The translations under genes and the position numbers were made by a program. From positions 11,496,411 through 11,560,410 of the forward strand of contig OZ005690.1 of NCBI GenBank assembly GCA_963930775.1: a DNA stretch of 64,000 nt, read 5' to 3'. This stretch comes from Cliona cf. orientalis. Lineage: Eukaryota; Porifera; Demospongiae; Clionaida; Clionaidae. The notes under the pieces were generated by a model. That model saw nothing but the letters and a program-made list of their open reading frames with translations. It searched no databases and was not told where the DNA came from. Below are positions 10,798-22,667 of this stretch, in pieces; position 1 is the stretch's first letter; the number at the start of each line of letters is the position of its first letter.

Positions 10798-11405
10798 AAC
10801 TAGTGTCATGCAGGGCCTGTTTGGGGCGAGCCTGAGCTGAGCCTCTGAAAGTCTCTGTCAGTAGCCGAGACTCAAAAATTTTAATAAAGCCATAGCACGA
10901 TAGATCTTGAAGACCACTGATACAAACAATGACAGACAGTCCCCTCCATCCTTTGACAGTGCCAACAGTAAGTTTAATTGCTTCTATTATTTATATCAGA
11001 GTCATCAGTGAGCAGCACGTCTAATAGCCTATCTTTATCGTGTTCTTAGCTGGTCCTTGCGCTGTTGAGCTGACGACGAGCTCTGTCTCGTTCTCTCCTC
11101 CTTTGGAGCCTTCTGCTAATATTTCCACGGTGCGGTGTAGCTTGCTTGATTACAAGCATGAGTGTAAATTTGCAACTCGCTAAATTAGAACGTGTATATA
11201 CGGTCCGTATGTGTCAAAAAAACACGTGACTATGCTGACGCAAATGTTTTCATGCGGCCTTTTGAAATATACCGCGCAGCGCTGTACAATGTCTATGGCG
11301 GTTCGCGCGTGACGGACGTACCATACATAATAATAATAATAATATTATATGGATTGCGAGCGTTCACCTCGTCTATGTGGGGCTCGCTCAGGCTCGCCCC
11401 AATTA
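10798..11405. mobile_element. non-autonomous element, ggggcgagcctgagc family, copy 1
   Basis: Starts atgcagggcctgtttggggcgagcctgagc and ends with the inverse ggctcgctcaggctcgcccc at about 11385-11404, giving ~15-bp inverted ends. Interior blocks (ataaagccatagcacgat, agcagcacgtctaatag) recur at 12003-12360 and, inverted, at 63470-63880. No intact reading frame. Confidence 0.7.
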
Positions 11406-11456
11406 TATATATCCCACCTATGTATACTCTTGTACTATAACAAGTGGGGTATAACT

Positions 11457-11781
11457 CAGGGGCGGATCCAGGACATCAGGTAGGGGGGGTCATAAAGGAA
11501 TAATCGCGCGCGAATTTTTTGGCCACGCCCACTTTTGTGAAGACCACGCCCACATTATTGCCGCGAACGAGACAAACAGCCCTAGATGTCAATGGAACTC
11601 GACTTTTTCATCCTACAAACAGGTTTTTAGCCATATTTTGTGTCAGATCAAGGTTCATTAGTTGAAGGGAGGGTGGTAGAGCTGGCTATTTAGCCAAGCA
11701 CAGCAAGCTGGTACAAGATATTCAGGCCTGGAAGGGGGGGTCATCTGCCCCCCATGACCCCCCCCCCTGGATCCGCCCCTG
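11457..11781. mobile_element. miniature hAT-like element, 5-bp duplication
   Basis: Perfect 16-bp inverted ends CAGGGGCGGATCCAGG, flanked on both sides by taact (11452-11456 and 11782-11786). The ends are followed by G-runs and their complementary C-runs. Non-coding, 325 bp. Confidence 0.85.
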
Positions 11782-12002
11782 TAACTGTGATATATTCCCT
11801 CCCTGAGGGGTACAAAGGAATATATGATCCATATATTCCTCCCTGTGGCTATTATTTTGACCAATCAGAGCCACTGTTTTAGTTCACACAACCAGTCACC
11901 TCATCATACCCAACACATTTGCGTGTGCACCAGTACTAGTACTAGTACTATGGGCACCATAGTACACTGTGTGCATACAACCATACAACATAGGCATGGC
12001 CA

Positions 12003-12360
12003 TAATTACTAGTGACATGCAGGGCCTGTTTGGGGCGAGCCTGAGCTGAGCCTCTGTCAGTAGCTGCGACTCAAAAACTTTAATAAAGCCATAGCACGAT
12101 AAATCTTGAAGACTACTGGTACAGATCCAAGCAAACAATGACAGACAGTCTCATAGTGCCGTGTAGGCCTGTAGGTCTACAGCTGCATGATAGTCCCCTT
12201 CCATCCTTCAGTACCGACAGTCAATACAAAGTTTTACCAGAGTCATCAGTGAGCAGTACGTCTAGTCTATCTTTATCGTATTCTTAGCTGGTCCTTGCGC
12301 TATTGAGCTGATGATAGGCTCTATCTCGCTCAGAGTGTCCTCCTTTGGAGCCTTCTGCTT
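12003..12360. repeat. partial copy of the ggggcgagcctgagc family
   Basis: Same left end as 10798 (catgcagggcctgtttgggg) and the same interior blocks, through cctcctttggagccttctgc near 12350. The right inverted end is not present at the expected place. Confidence 0.75.
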
Positions 12361-12456
12361 CACGTGTTTTTTTGATACATTGAATTATTTCAGTGAATTT
12401 CGCCACTTTTTTGGCCACTTTATTACGACTATACTTGTTCTTTGCTACTGTTTAGT

Positions 12457-12585
12457 ATGAGTTCTACTAACACTCAATCTGCTGAAGCGAAGAGAGAGAA
12501 AAGGCTTCAAAGAAGGCGCGAAAGAGAGAGAGCGCATCGTGCGCCGTACAGAAGCTGTTTGATTTGGTGTATTTTGGCCGTTTAA
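12457..12585 (+). CDS. short Arg/Glu-rich ORF, 42 aa, doubtful
   Basis: ATG at 12457 opens a 42-codon frame with a charged helical stretch (EAKREKRLQRRRERERAHR). It follows a promoter-like AT-rich stretch. Similar Arg-rich segments occur near the N-termini of Helitron-associated proteins, but nothing downstream supports a Helitron, so it may be chance or a relic. Confidence 0.25.
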   Translation: MSSTNTQSAEAKREKRLQRRRERERAHRAPYRSCLIWCILAV

Positions 12586-12589
12586 CCAT

Positions 12590-13190
12590 TTATGGCTATA
12601 TGCTATATATATATACATGATTATTATATCATAGTGACGCCATTGATCAAGTACGTGTATATATAGCGCTGGCAGTACAGCTCGCTAGTGCGGTTTATAT
12701 ACATTCCTCATGGCTAGCTCGCTAACCGCACGCGCATAGGCCGGCCGCATAGGATGCATTACGTAATTGCATTTATGCGCGCGCGCAATCGACGCGTATA
12801 AGCTTTGGTATACATCTGGTATAGAGCGTTATTCGCCCTAGTATAAGACCGAATAAGTTGAATGTATATCACATGGATAAGCGCGCTTATACGGCCAAGG
12901 CTTAAACGATATCCTTCAAAGCCCGAATACGCACATATAAGCAACCGACCTACAGAGGTATAAGCCCAGCGGAAACCAGTCTTAATCTAATGATATAATA
13001 CAGTTTTAAGCCAGTAATAAGGCTGCGTATACTCATCGTTTTTTACAGTGAAATATGCAACCACTAAAACCATGAAGCCATGAAGGTTATATAATATGTC
13101 TGCACTGGGCCCTATCTGTAACTAGCTGCAGCTGCAGCTATACAGAATATAACTCAGTGGTTTTTTTTTTTTTTTTTTTTTTTCAAGCAA
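12590..13190. other. no gene recognised; ends in poly-T
   Basis: Mixed CpG-containing sequence with palindromic fragments (ctgcagctgcagct near 13127) and a run of about 23 T at 13160-13182, next to a new copy of the acactaagcag repeat. I see no supported coding exon. Confidence 0.5.
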
Positions 13191-13192
13191 GC

Positions 13193-13980
13193 CTATACAC
13201 TAAGCAGAAAAAAATTGTCCGAAAACCACCATATAATTGAGCTGGATGCATAGTAGAACCATACAATGTAAGCAGGCAGCCTATACTTCAATTTTGTCAA
13301 TAGTTGGTAAAGGTCGTCACGTTTATGTGCGCGCGAGGCCCCGCCCCTCACGTAGCGCGTGGGTGGAAAACATTGCAACTGCATGGCTTCCTATGCAAAC
13401 ATATTATGGGAAAGCTTCAAAGGGCCGTAACTTTAATTCTAAGGTGTGAATCAAAATTCCCCAAGGTCAAATCTCTAGTTTCGACCCATTCTGCGTGCCC
13501 ATGTAAAAATTATCTCCCCAAGTGCTCCCAAACCCCCCAAACATTAATTAATTATATAAATTCTTTTTTTTTTCTACTTAGTGTATAAAGTGTATAATAA
13601 CAAGGGGACCACACACTAAGCAGAAAAAAAGATGGTCCGAAAATCACCAAATAATCGAGCTGGATGCATAGTAGAGCCAAGTAGGCATCCAAATACCCAT
13701 ATATACAATGTTTGGTAAAGGGTCGTCAACGTACCCCGCGCACCCGTAATTTTTTTATGGGCAAACATGGCTTCCTATACAAACATATGGGGGTACTTCA
13801 AAGTGCCGTAACTTTAATTCTAAGGTGTGAATCAAAATTCCGCTTCCAAGAATTTTCCAGGTGCGATCCATTCTGCGTGCTCATATGAATAGTTTGTCAT
13901 GAATGGCTTCCCAGAGTCTCAAACATTATTTAATTAATTACATTACATTATTTTCTTTCTTTTTTTCTACAAGCTAAACC
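13193..13980. repeat. two further copies of the acactaagcag repeat
   Basis: Units start at about 13195 and 13610. The first is very similar to 130-535, sharing gtcaatagttggtaaagg and acgtagcgcgtggg. The second is more diverged and is broken by the element beginning at 13981. Confidence 0.75.
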
Positions 13981-14646
13981 ACAACCTAAGATAAAAGAAT
14001 TTTATCAACAAGTAATTAGTTAACGGTATGTCACCAGTTCCTATCATATTATGTCTGCTACAATAGGTCAGGTATGTGGTAAGGCAGAAAATCTCAACTT
14101 GCAAACATTGATTACTATACCCACTATAACGTCATAATACTAATGTACAACGTGACATCTGAGATCTGTGTATTTGTGACTTGGGGCTTGTATATGTAAT
14201 CATCCCCCAGTCTAGATCCAACATAAGGAGCATCACCCATGGAATGTTATTTGTGTATGTAGACTGCCTTTCCAGCATCACTGGCAATGAAAAAAAAGAT
14301 GGAAAAAAATTGGCCCCGGGTGGGATTCGAACCAGTGCACGCATTTGACACTGGTTGGCAGACACTGAGCTTAACCATTGCACCATCTGGACAGTAGTCA
14401 TTTCCTGCATACTTTAGTGGTCAGAAACTACTACGACTCGTACTTCAAAACTGAAAGCGAAAATCAAAAATCTGAGACGATTCAATTATTATTTTTGATC
14501 CACTCTACATGCTGATATAAAAATTATTGCACAATACCTTTTCCTGTGCTTCGAATGCATTATTTACATTACATTACATTACATTACATTACATTACATT
14601 AATTACATTACATTACACGCTCACATATTCTTTTATCTTAGGTTGT
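13981..14646. mobile_element. element with 20-bp perfect inverted ends
   Basis: Left end acaacctaagataaaaga at 13981 is matched by its exact inverse at 14627-14646. It interrupts an acactaagcag repeat unit: attattttctttctttttttctac occurs on both flanks. The interior holds a tRNA-like SINE fragment (14318-14392, minus) and an (attac)n run at 14562-14620. No transposase frame. I could not define a short target duplication. Confidence 0.65.
14318..14392 (-). repeat. tRNA-derived SINE-like sequence
   Basis: On the minus strand an A-box-like tggtgcaatggttaagc is followed about 40 bases later by a B-box ggttcgaatccc, then a T-rich tract. The acceptor and T stems do not pair properly, so this is read as a SINE head or pseudo-tRNA, not a gene. 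Confidence 0.55.
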
Positions 14647-14869
14647 AACAAGCTTTACATTATTTTCTTTCTTTTTTTCTACTTAGTGTGTAATTTGTAT
14701 ATAATAGTTTTTGCATTCTTTGCAAAGGACATACAATAGCATAAAAATTAATGCTAATATAGAATGTGTGCCCAAAATTAATGAAGTATGAATAAGGAGT
14801 TAATAACAAAACAAAAGATAATTATTAAGTTAGTAGTGAAACGATGATTAAAACTTAATTAAGCTGACT

Positions 14870-17782
14870 TCACACATTTAATTTGAACGATGATAAAGAA
14901 CAGGAGAGCAAGTCCAGAGGCAGTGAATTCCATGCTTCAATCGAGCGAATAATGAAGGAGTTCTGAAACTGATTGGTATGGAAACTTGGGTATGCAAAGT
15001 ACAAATGTTCAGGGCGGTTTGATGTAGCTCGAGTTGCTCTAGTGGCATGATGCTGGCGTATGATATCGGGAGGAAAGTAGCACAGGCTGTGAACAATCTT
15101 GAACATAGTACAAAGATCAAAGTAAAGTCTCCTCTGCTCTAGAGATGGAGCCTGAAAAAGTTCCAGAAGTGATTCATAACTCTGATCCCATGCCTTCCTG
15201 CAGATCTTAAGTGCCAATTTTTGTACGCCTTCGATCATCTGTATCTCGCCAACCTTATATGGACTCCACACTGCATTTGCGTATTCCAGACGAGGGCGAA
15301 CCAATGACAAATACAGTTTAAAGAGGGTGTCAGAGCTGGAGTGTTCAGAGAAGCGTCTATAAAGGATACCCAGTAGTCTTTTAGCTTTTGAACAAATTGA
15401 ATCGATGTGCTTAGACCAGCTCAGATCACTTGACATTATCAGCCCAAGATATTTGTAAGTGTCCACCATTTGCAACTCTTGGCCACATAGTTTCAAAGTT
15501 GGCAGGAGGTGTTGAGTCCTCTTTCTGGACACTGGCATGAATTTACACTTTTGTACATTGAGGTGCAAGTAGTTGTTGTCTACCCAATCTGAAATGGAAT
15601 TAATATCTATCTGGAGGTCAGAGTAGTCTTGATCACTCCGAATGGGCCTATATAGCAGATATCATCTGCATAAAGAGTTATGTGGCAGTTGCGGGATAGT
15701 TCGACTGAACACACATCATTTATGCAAATCAAATATATAGCAGAGGCCCGATCACAGACCCTTGTGGAACTCCAGATAGCACATTTGCAGGAGAAGATGT
15801 TGCACCATTGACAACTACTTGTTGCTTACGGTTTGTTAGATAGCTATGGAGCCATTTCAGCAAGAGCTTGTTGACGCCTATAGTCTCAAGTTTCTGAAGT
15901 AGAGCTCTATGAGGAACAGAATCAAAGGCCTTCTTGAGGTCGAAGAATACAGCCCCTACTTCGTGTCCCTCCTCCATTAACTGCAGCCAATTATGAGTAG
16001 TCTCCAGTAGAGCTGTCACAGTTGATTTGCCAGCTTGAAATCCCCATTGAAAATTGGAAAGTGGTTGGGTATTCTGTAAATGGTGATTGAGGAGACTGTA
16101 GATGTGCTTCTCTAGTAGTTTACTCAAAATTGGTAGGAGAGATACTGGTCTGTAGTTGCTAGGGCTGTTGTAGCAGTTGGCTTTCGGAATAGGTACAACA
16201 TAGGAAGATTTCCAGGACGTTGGGAAAACACCACTTGCAATCGATTTGTTGAATATCACTGTAATGGGATAAGCAATGGAGAGAGCAGTCATTTTTAGCA
16301 TCTTCCCTGAAACTTGATCAGGGCCATTTGCTTTTTTTGTATCTATTGTCTGTAGTAAATGAAGGACTTCTTCCTCTGAACACAATAATGTGTTGAGATT
16401 GTCAGGGTCATCCACTCCGTCAGTGATCAACTGTTGTGTGTCAGAGTCAGACAATGGAGATTGAAACATTTTGAGAAAAATGAGCTTAGCATATTGGCTT
16501 TGTCTTGATCTCCAATTGCTTCATTGTGATCGTCGTCTGTGAGTGTGGGGATAATCACAACATCTCTTTTCAGAGATTTAATTGTTTTCCAAAACTGCTT
16601 GTTGTTTGCGCTGTTAATACAGCTATCAAAATACTTTTGCTTAGCTCTTCTCAACATTGTCAGGGTCTTGTTTCGGGCAGCTTTGTACTTGTTCTTCCAT
16701 GATGGCAGTCCAGACACTTTAGCCCTCCGATACAACCATTTTCTTTTATGCATTGCACGAACAAGGTTCTTTGTCAGCCACGGTAAGTTCTTCCTTTGGG
16801 GTAGTGTACCCTTCGGTATACAGGTTTCCATCACGTGCATGAACTTTTGATTCCAGACATTAATGCATTGGTCCACATCATTGCTCTCCAGTAGAGCGTC
16901 CCAGTCACAGTCAAACAACATTTCATTTGCCCGCTCGAAGTCAGCTTGGGCATACCTCCAAATGGGCCTTGGTACTATTTTTGCTCTATCCATTGTTCTC
17001 CACTTCCATTTAAGTAAGATGCCATCGTGATCCGAGGTGGCCAATGGTGGTACTATATCACAGCCAGTCACTTGATGTGTAGAGGATACTAGTGCTAGGT
17101 CAATGAGGGACTCCTTTCCTGATGGGGCAACATGGGTGTGACCATTCACAACCTGAGTTAAACAAAATGTTTGCAGAATATTGGTCATCTTGTTATGAAG
17201 GGGGTGGTGTGAGTTAGAAAAATCTATGTTGAAGTCACCAAGAACTATAAGGTTAGAAAAATATGTAATATCTAAAGACTGTAAACAGTCATAAAAGTCA
17301 TCCATAACCTGCACAGCAGAGCTTGGAGGACGATAAAAAAGACCAATATTCAACTTAGATGTAGTAACATTAGAAGTAACACTCAGTAGCATAAATTCTA
17401 AGCTTGGGGACTTCACGATTACTTTGTAAGATAACGAATTATGGACCAGAAATAATATTCCCCCTCCATGCCTGTTGCGATCATGGCGAATTGTTGCGTA
17501 GTTAGGTATAGAAATCTCTGAATCGAGTACATCTTCGCTAAGCCACGTTTCAACAATGCATACAATCTCTGGGTGATGAAGAGAACATAGGGTGGCCAAC
17601 TCATCCATTTTTGAGTAGAGGCTTCTAGCATTATAATACAGTAGAGAAAGACAGCCATTTCGGGAGATTTGAGGTGAATCATTTGTAGTGGAGTGAGAGG
17701 AATTAGGAGAGAGAGTGAATGTAGAATAACAGTGTGGAGAGTGAGAGCTTTCGCCCTCCAGTGAGCCCTGCGAGGGGCTCAT
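14870..17782 (-). pseudogene. LINE ORF2 (endonuclease-reverse transcriptase), three frameshifts
   Basis: The first frame (17782 to about 16460) is the AP-type endonuclease: LYYNARSLYSK, CIVETWLSED, HDRNRHGGGILF, VLGDFNIDF, SLIDLALVS and SDHDG, followed by a linker. The reverse transcriptase starts in a second frame (about 16455-15735: VVPIPKANCYNSPSNYRPVS, FFDLKKAFDSVPH, SGVPQGSVIGPLL). It shifts again near 15730, has LYADDI at about 15675-15661, and shifts once more near 15645 into the C-terminal frame ending at 14870 (KYLGLIMSSDLSWSKHI, RPRLEYANAVW). Catalytic motifs are all visible but the three single-base shifts make it non-functional. The start overlaps the ORF1 stop as ATGA. Confidence 0.9.
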
Positions 17783-18039
17783 TGATGCCCTAAAAAAGAT
17801 GTAGATTGTGAGTCACTGATATCCTGGCTGGTGAGTATCTCAGCCGTTGATGAACTTGCGCTAGTATTAGACTCTTCCTGGTTTATTTGCGTTGGTTGAG
17901 CTTCATCATCTGCGTTTATAGTACCAGACTCTTCCTGGTTTATATGCGTTAGTTGAGCTTCATCATCTGCATTACTGCAATTTTGTTGGGGCTGGTTGCA
18001 ACTTAAGTACTGTTTAATGATAGTCTGGCTCATGTACAA
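17779..18039 (-). CDS. LINE ORF1 C-terminal remnant, 86 aa
   Basis: Frame immediately upstream of ORF2 on the minus strand, ending in TGA that overlaps the ORF2 ATG (ATGA at 17782-17779). It has two imperfect copies of ADDEAQ.T.INQEES. No zinc knuckle, PHD finger or coiled coil remains, so it is probably the 5'-truncated tail of a longer ORF1. Confidence 0.55.
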   Translation of the reverse strand: MYMSQTIIKQYLSCNQPQQNCSNADDEAQLTHINQEESGTINADDEAQPTQINQEESNTSASSSTAEILTSQDISDSQSTSFLGHQ

Positions 18040-18059
18040 GGTGGTTGTGATGTCAAATC

Positions 18060-19440
18060 TGGAAAGAGATGTTTGTAGCTACTACTATTGTGTGCGTTGC
18101 ACACTCCTAGTAAATTAAATGTAATCCTGTTATTATGCATGCATGTAGCAGTGAGCTCGAGGGTTCTGCACTCCTGTGCATTCATTAATTAGCAAATACA
18201 GTTCCGGCGAGGGTACGCGCAAACTTTACAATCTCATGCAAAACCGCGCGATATGTGATTTGATATTCATGACCATAGACAGAGTCTGATTTGCGAATAA
18301 ATCTCTTCTGAGTATAGTTTACCAGGATGTCAACACACTCTTCAACTATGATAGCTAGATGAAGTGTGTGATCGGGAGTGTAAACAGTGGACTGGACTGC
18401 TGGAATGGATTACCGGACTGACCTTTGACCTCAAATTTAGCCACTAAATAGGGCATACATATCAGATTAATAGCCACAAGTGACAAGGATGTTATTTGTG
18501 GGGAGCCTGGAGAATTTAAGCACAACTTGGTATCACTACTGGAGAAGAGAGTCTTAAATACCATGAGAAGTGTCTTAATAATTTGGTCAAGAAAGGGGTT
18601 GAAAACGGCCAAAAAACAGTTGGAAAATGGACTTAAAATTGGACAACTTAAGGTACTTAAAAACTACTGATCATGAAAAGGGTCTGAGTGGGGTATGAAA
18701 AGAATGTCACGGTGTAGAAACCAGTAGAGATCTTAAAGGTGTCTCAAAATGAAATATACGTTTAAAAATCATTATCTTCACTTTTTACATATTATTGAAA
18801 AATATTGACAATATTTTGACTCCATCAAATAATTTTTAGATTTGTTGGAAATGTATCTAAATCTGTTGCCCCAAAAATGACATGAATGTATTCAAATCCA
18901 TTTCATACATATATAAATTTTGTTTGATCATCAAGACTAAATTTTGTTTGATCATCGATGCATCAAGACTATGATTAAAAAGTTATCTGAAAATTTTGGA
19001 ATATTTAATTTTTTCTATATTTGAATTGTGTAGCTATAGCAAATCCATTTCATACATATATAAATTTTGTTTGATCATCAAGACTATGCATGATTATGAA
19101 TGTTCGTGACATGATATGGAAAGTATCATCACTCCGATTTATCGTTTTTAATCTCATCAAGAGCATGGTACAGTTTCAAAGGCCAGGCACATCTTATCTG
19201 TAGCTCGCTGCAAAACTATGCTAAGCGCACACTACGCCGTGATCGAGCCTAGCCGCATGTAATTACCGATTACTAATAGGGTGGGGTCTGGGCACGAGAC
19301 TATACGCCTATATATACAGTACGTGAGCGGTCATGTGACCAAAACCAAACACTATTTGTACGTACGTAGCTATGCAAGTCGGACAAGTCACAGCTGATCA
19401 TTGTCAACTTAGTGTAATAAAATTATAGAGCTGTAAAAAA
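18060..19440. other. AT-rich intergenic stretch, no gene recognised
   Basis: No coding frame I can support. A ~45-bp direct repeat (tttcatacatatataaattt.. followed by tgtttgatcatcaagacta) occurs at about 18898 and 19045, with a shorter partial copy between. Confidence 0.5.
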
Positions 19441-19496
19441 GTGATGAGTGCAAAGGCCAAGTGGCATAAACGGCACCCAAATTTTCGCGTGCTATT

Positions 19497-21350
19497 GTGA
19501 CAGGGTTTTTAGTCTCGGTATCTTCTATGGTTAAAAAAATTTCGCGGTGCCGTTCTTGCCACTTGATCCCAAGAAGACTCTCTGATCACGTCAGTGTCGT
19601 GATTCTTCACTTCAGTCGTCTGCTAGCACGACGGAAGTACAATTGGGAAGGGTGTATTCATCTCGAAACCAGATCATGGGTATATGAATACGGGCCTAGA
19701 AATTGATAAAAATTTGAATATAAAAATATAATCATCAGAGGACAAGGGGTGGTCATATATATATGCCCTGTGTTACCATTTGTGACCGCGATCAAAATAG
19801 TTTGATCGACAAAATCGGCCTTGATCGCTTGATTTTCGGCCCTTGATCGCTTGATCCTGGTGATGTAAAATGACGTTTCAGGTAATGGTCGTCATATCCA
19901 CTAGCTAAAAATGACTTTGATCGCTTGATCCTGCACTAAAATCGGCCTTGATCGTTTGATTTCATTTTGATCCCGGTCATAAATGGTAACACTAAGCGTA
20001 TATAAGTGACTACCCCTTGGAGGATAAACGAAGGTGGATTGGGGGAATAATTCGTTCTTCAGAAGTTTGTTCTCAAAAAAACCTACATAATCATCCAATT
20101 AGTTCTAGCTTGAACCATAAACTCCCGAAGAAAATTTGTTCTGATCTGGAGAAAACAATAGAAGACAATCCCTATTTAACAACATATCAGATTGCATGTG
20201 GCCAGGGAATTGGATATAGACCTGGATCAGCTGACATTGCTGAAAGTAGTTACGGAAGACTAGATTATCATAGGAAGAAAGCATTGAAGGAAAGTGGATT
20301 GACTTCAAGAGGAGTGCATGTAATATCGGAAATGGAAAAAATAGCAGACAAAATCGATAACAAGGACAGTCAAATTGAAGGTTCAATTACAGTTTCTAGA
20401 AGGTATCATGAAATAGGACGACCATACATGAGGGATTATGGAATATCTCCCAATTTTTCCTATCAATTCATAATGAGTCCACTAATGAGTAAGCTTCTCT
20501 CTGAAGCAGAATTTTTAGAAACTGATACTATACCTACAATGAAAATTCAGAGCTGATTTACTTGTTTAATGCAACCGTGTTTGATTATTATATAATACAA
20601 TGAAGTGGGCTGTTGTTGCTCGGATGAGAGGTAACAAGGAAGATACAAACTTCTACAAAAAGGCATTTGAGCTCATGTTTCATTATTGTCGCAAAGATCA
20701 TCCGAAGTTTAACGTAGGTGATACTCTGAAGGGCATTATAGTTGACTGGAGTGATACAGAAACAAAAGGACTCCGAGAAGTTGTAGGTGATAAAATAGCA
20801 GATAGTGTTCTAAAAGGATGTAATGTTCATTGGACATGGTCCTATCAACATGTTGCTGAAAAGGTTAATAGCCATGTACATATAAATAATAGATTGTTGG
20901 CTAAGGAAGCATTTTGCACAATTGCTAAACAAGTGATGTCGGTCAAGAATAAAGATGATGTATTAAGGTTGTTTGATGTTTTGCAAGCTGAAGCACCTAT
21001 ATCATCCCTTAAGTATCTGAATTTGCCCCTATCAGATGAACATTTTACTGTTGTAGACCAAGACTGTGATTGGACAGCAGCCTAGTCCTGGGTGCAGTGG
21101 TGGATTCGGCCCAAGCACCTACAAATGTTCCAAAAGAATAAAAGGCAAACAAGGTGTTACTGACAAGAGTGCAAAATTCGGGCCCCCAGACAAGAATGAG
21201 CACTTTACAACTCCTTTGCTGGACAGTGACGATAATTTTGAATCCCCTCCTCCTTCCAAAAAAGTGAAAGAGAATGATGGAGAAAAAAGGAAAGTAGTTG
21301 AAGTATTGTATTCCGATGGAATCTGGGTGGCTATCATCGTTTAATTTTAA
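19497..21350 (+). pseudogene. Mutator-like (MULE) transposase remnant
   Basis: A frame to 20556 has LHNHPIS, as at the end of a FLYWCH-type zinc-binding domain, followed by a helical region. A frame at 20600-21085 matches the MULE catalytic core: RMRGNKEDTNFYKKAFELMF, GIIVDWSDTETKGLREVVGD and VLKGCNVHWTWSYQHVAEKV. The usual first catalytic-Asp segment between them is missing, the reading frame changes at about 20556-20600 and again near 21080, and a Lys-rich tail follows in a third frame (21066-21344). The N-terminal FLYWCH part is cut by the miniature element at 19770-19992. Clearly inactive. Confidence 0.7.
19770..19992. mobile_element. miniature element with GTGTTACCATTT ends
   Basis: Inverted ends GTGTTACCATTTgTGACCG and GTGTTACCATTTaTGACCG (one difference shown in lower case), extending inward through gatcaaaat. 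Internal gatcgcttgat motifs repeat five or more times. 223 bp, non-coding. No clear target duplication. Confidence 0.75.
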
Positions 21351-21429
21351 TACTGGGAAGTGAGTTGTCCAGTTCTTTGACGATGATGAAACTACCGAGG
21401 TATCCTTTCCAGACAAGGAAGCGAGACTA

Positions 21430-21885
21430 TGCGAATAGCTAGCTAATTCATTTTTGAACGTGAAATCACTTACTATTAGTGCACATCCTCATAATCATTG
21501 CATCCATTACTATGGTGATTCTACATGCAATTTCTGAGCTAAATCAATCTGATTAATTATACTTTGATTTTTTTTTTCTTCAATAAATAATAATATTATT
21601 ATAGTACATGCAGAATAATTGGTCATATAAAAAATATATTATATTATTAGCTGCGCTATGTGCGATTCATCGATAGCCCACCAACAATAATTATTAACGA
21701 GATTGGATCAGAAACTCCCTGCTCAGCCCTACTGGTATAAATAGCTAATTATTATATAATATTATATTTCACAAGATTCATGCACCAGAAATTATATATA
21801 GACGCGTGTTCACGGCACATAAACTCGCCCTTGTATTAGATAAGATAAAGAGAAGCTTCTTGGGCTAGCGACAGCATGACTACGC
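21430..21885. other. AT-rich spacer, no gene recognised
   Basis: Runs of tataatattat and short palindromes only. Confidence 0.45.
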
Positions 21886-21888
21886 ATA

Positions 21889-22080
21889 CCGTATTTTCAG
21901 TTATTTCCGTCATTGTTTTATTTTCGTATGTCACAACCCAAATGAAATACGAAATGTAAATGTATGCGTATTCATAATATTAATGTATACGGTAAGGGGT
22001 CACTGCGTACGAAAATTACTTTGCATGAAAATTTAAAATTTGAATAATTTTTGAACGGAAATAATCCCGGCAAAATATGG
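21889..22080. mobile_element. Tc1/mariner-type miniature element (CCGTATTTTC ends)
   Basis: Left end CCGTATTTTCAGTTATTTCCG; the right end, inverted, reads CCATATTTTGCCGGGATTATTTCCG. TA lies on both sides (21887-21888 and 22081-22082), as for Tc1/mariner insertions. 192 bp, non-coding. Confidence 0.75.
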
Positions 22081-22667
22081 TAAATAAGAACGTTGTGTGT
22101 CACTAGCTATGTACGTAATAACACATGCGCAATAGGCACAGTTACAATAATTGAATGCTTTCTTTTGGTGGCTTATTTTCAACTCGAAGGGTATGTATGG
22201 TTAGCTATAAATCCAACGAGACAACTATATCTCATCACTGATAGGAGCACAGTGCATGGTAGTGCTTGACTTGGCCGGCATGATAGTCATTGTCCCCAAT
22301 ATAGGCACTGCCTTGAGTGTGGAATTTGATATGACACACCAACTAGAAGCAGTGTTCTCCCCAGCATACCTAAAGCATGTCTGCATGTCGCTGACAAGCC
22401 TTCAGTTCAGAATTCTCTTTGATGTGGGAATAGTGCTAATCCATAAGCTTTTATGTGGCCACAGTCTCCCCCCAAACTATGCCCTACTATTATGCCTTAA
22501 AATTTCCCTTGGGAGAAGACTGCCAAGGTTGTTATTGCTGTGAGCCATTAACCCCAGTACTCGAGCAGTCAATCCTTGACCCTTTTCTACAGATGCAACA
22601 TTGAAAGTGGGTATAAAAGGAAGCTACAATATTTTGTCATTGCCTGCAACTATAATGCCATGTAGTA

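Larger units (their letters stand above)
14690..18060 (-). mobile_element. LINE (CR1/L2-like), decayed
   Basis: Minus-strand non-LTR retrotransposon: an ORF1 remnant at 18039-17779, ORF2 with endonuclease and reverse transcriptase (17782-14870), and a 3' region down to about 14690 that abuts the tttttctacttagtgtgtaa end of the neighbouring repeat. The endonuclease-plus-RT arrangement and the YADD motif place it in the Jockey/CR1/L2 group; the exact clade is uncertain. Confidence 0.85.

Noticed and set aside
12457-12585. Helitron N-terminal coding segment
   Set aside because: Arg-rich composition alone is not enough; no Rep/helicase motifs or Helitron ends follow. Kept only as a doubtful ORF.
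18355-18612. 85-codon minus frame
   Set aside because: No family signature, no splice context, AT-rich surroundings; likely chance.
22345-22365. hAT-type end cagtgttctccccagcat
   Set aside because: No matching inverted end was found within about 1 kb, so no element is called.
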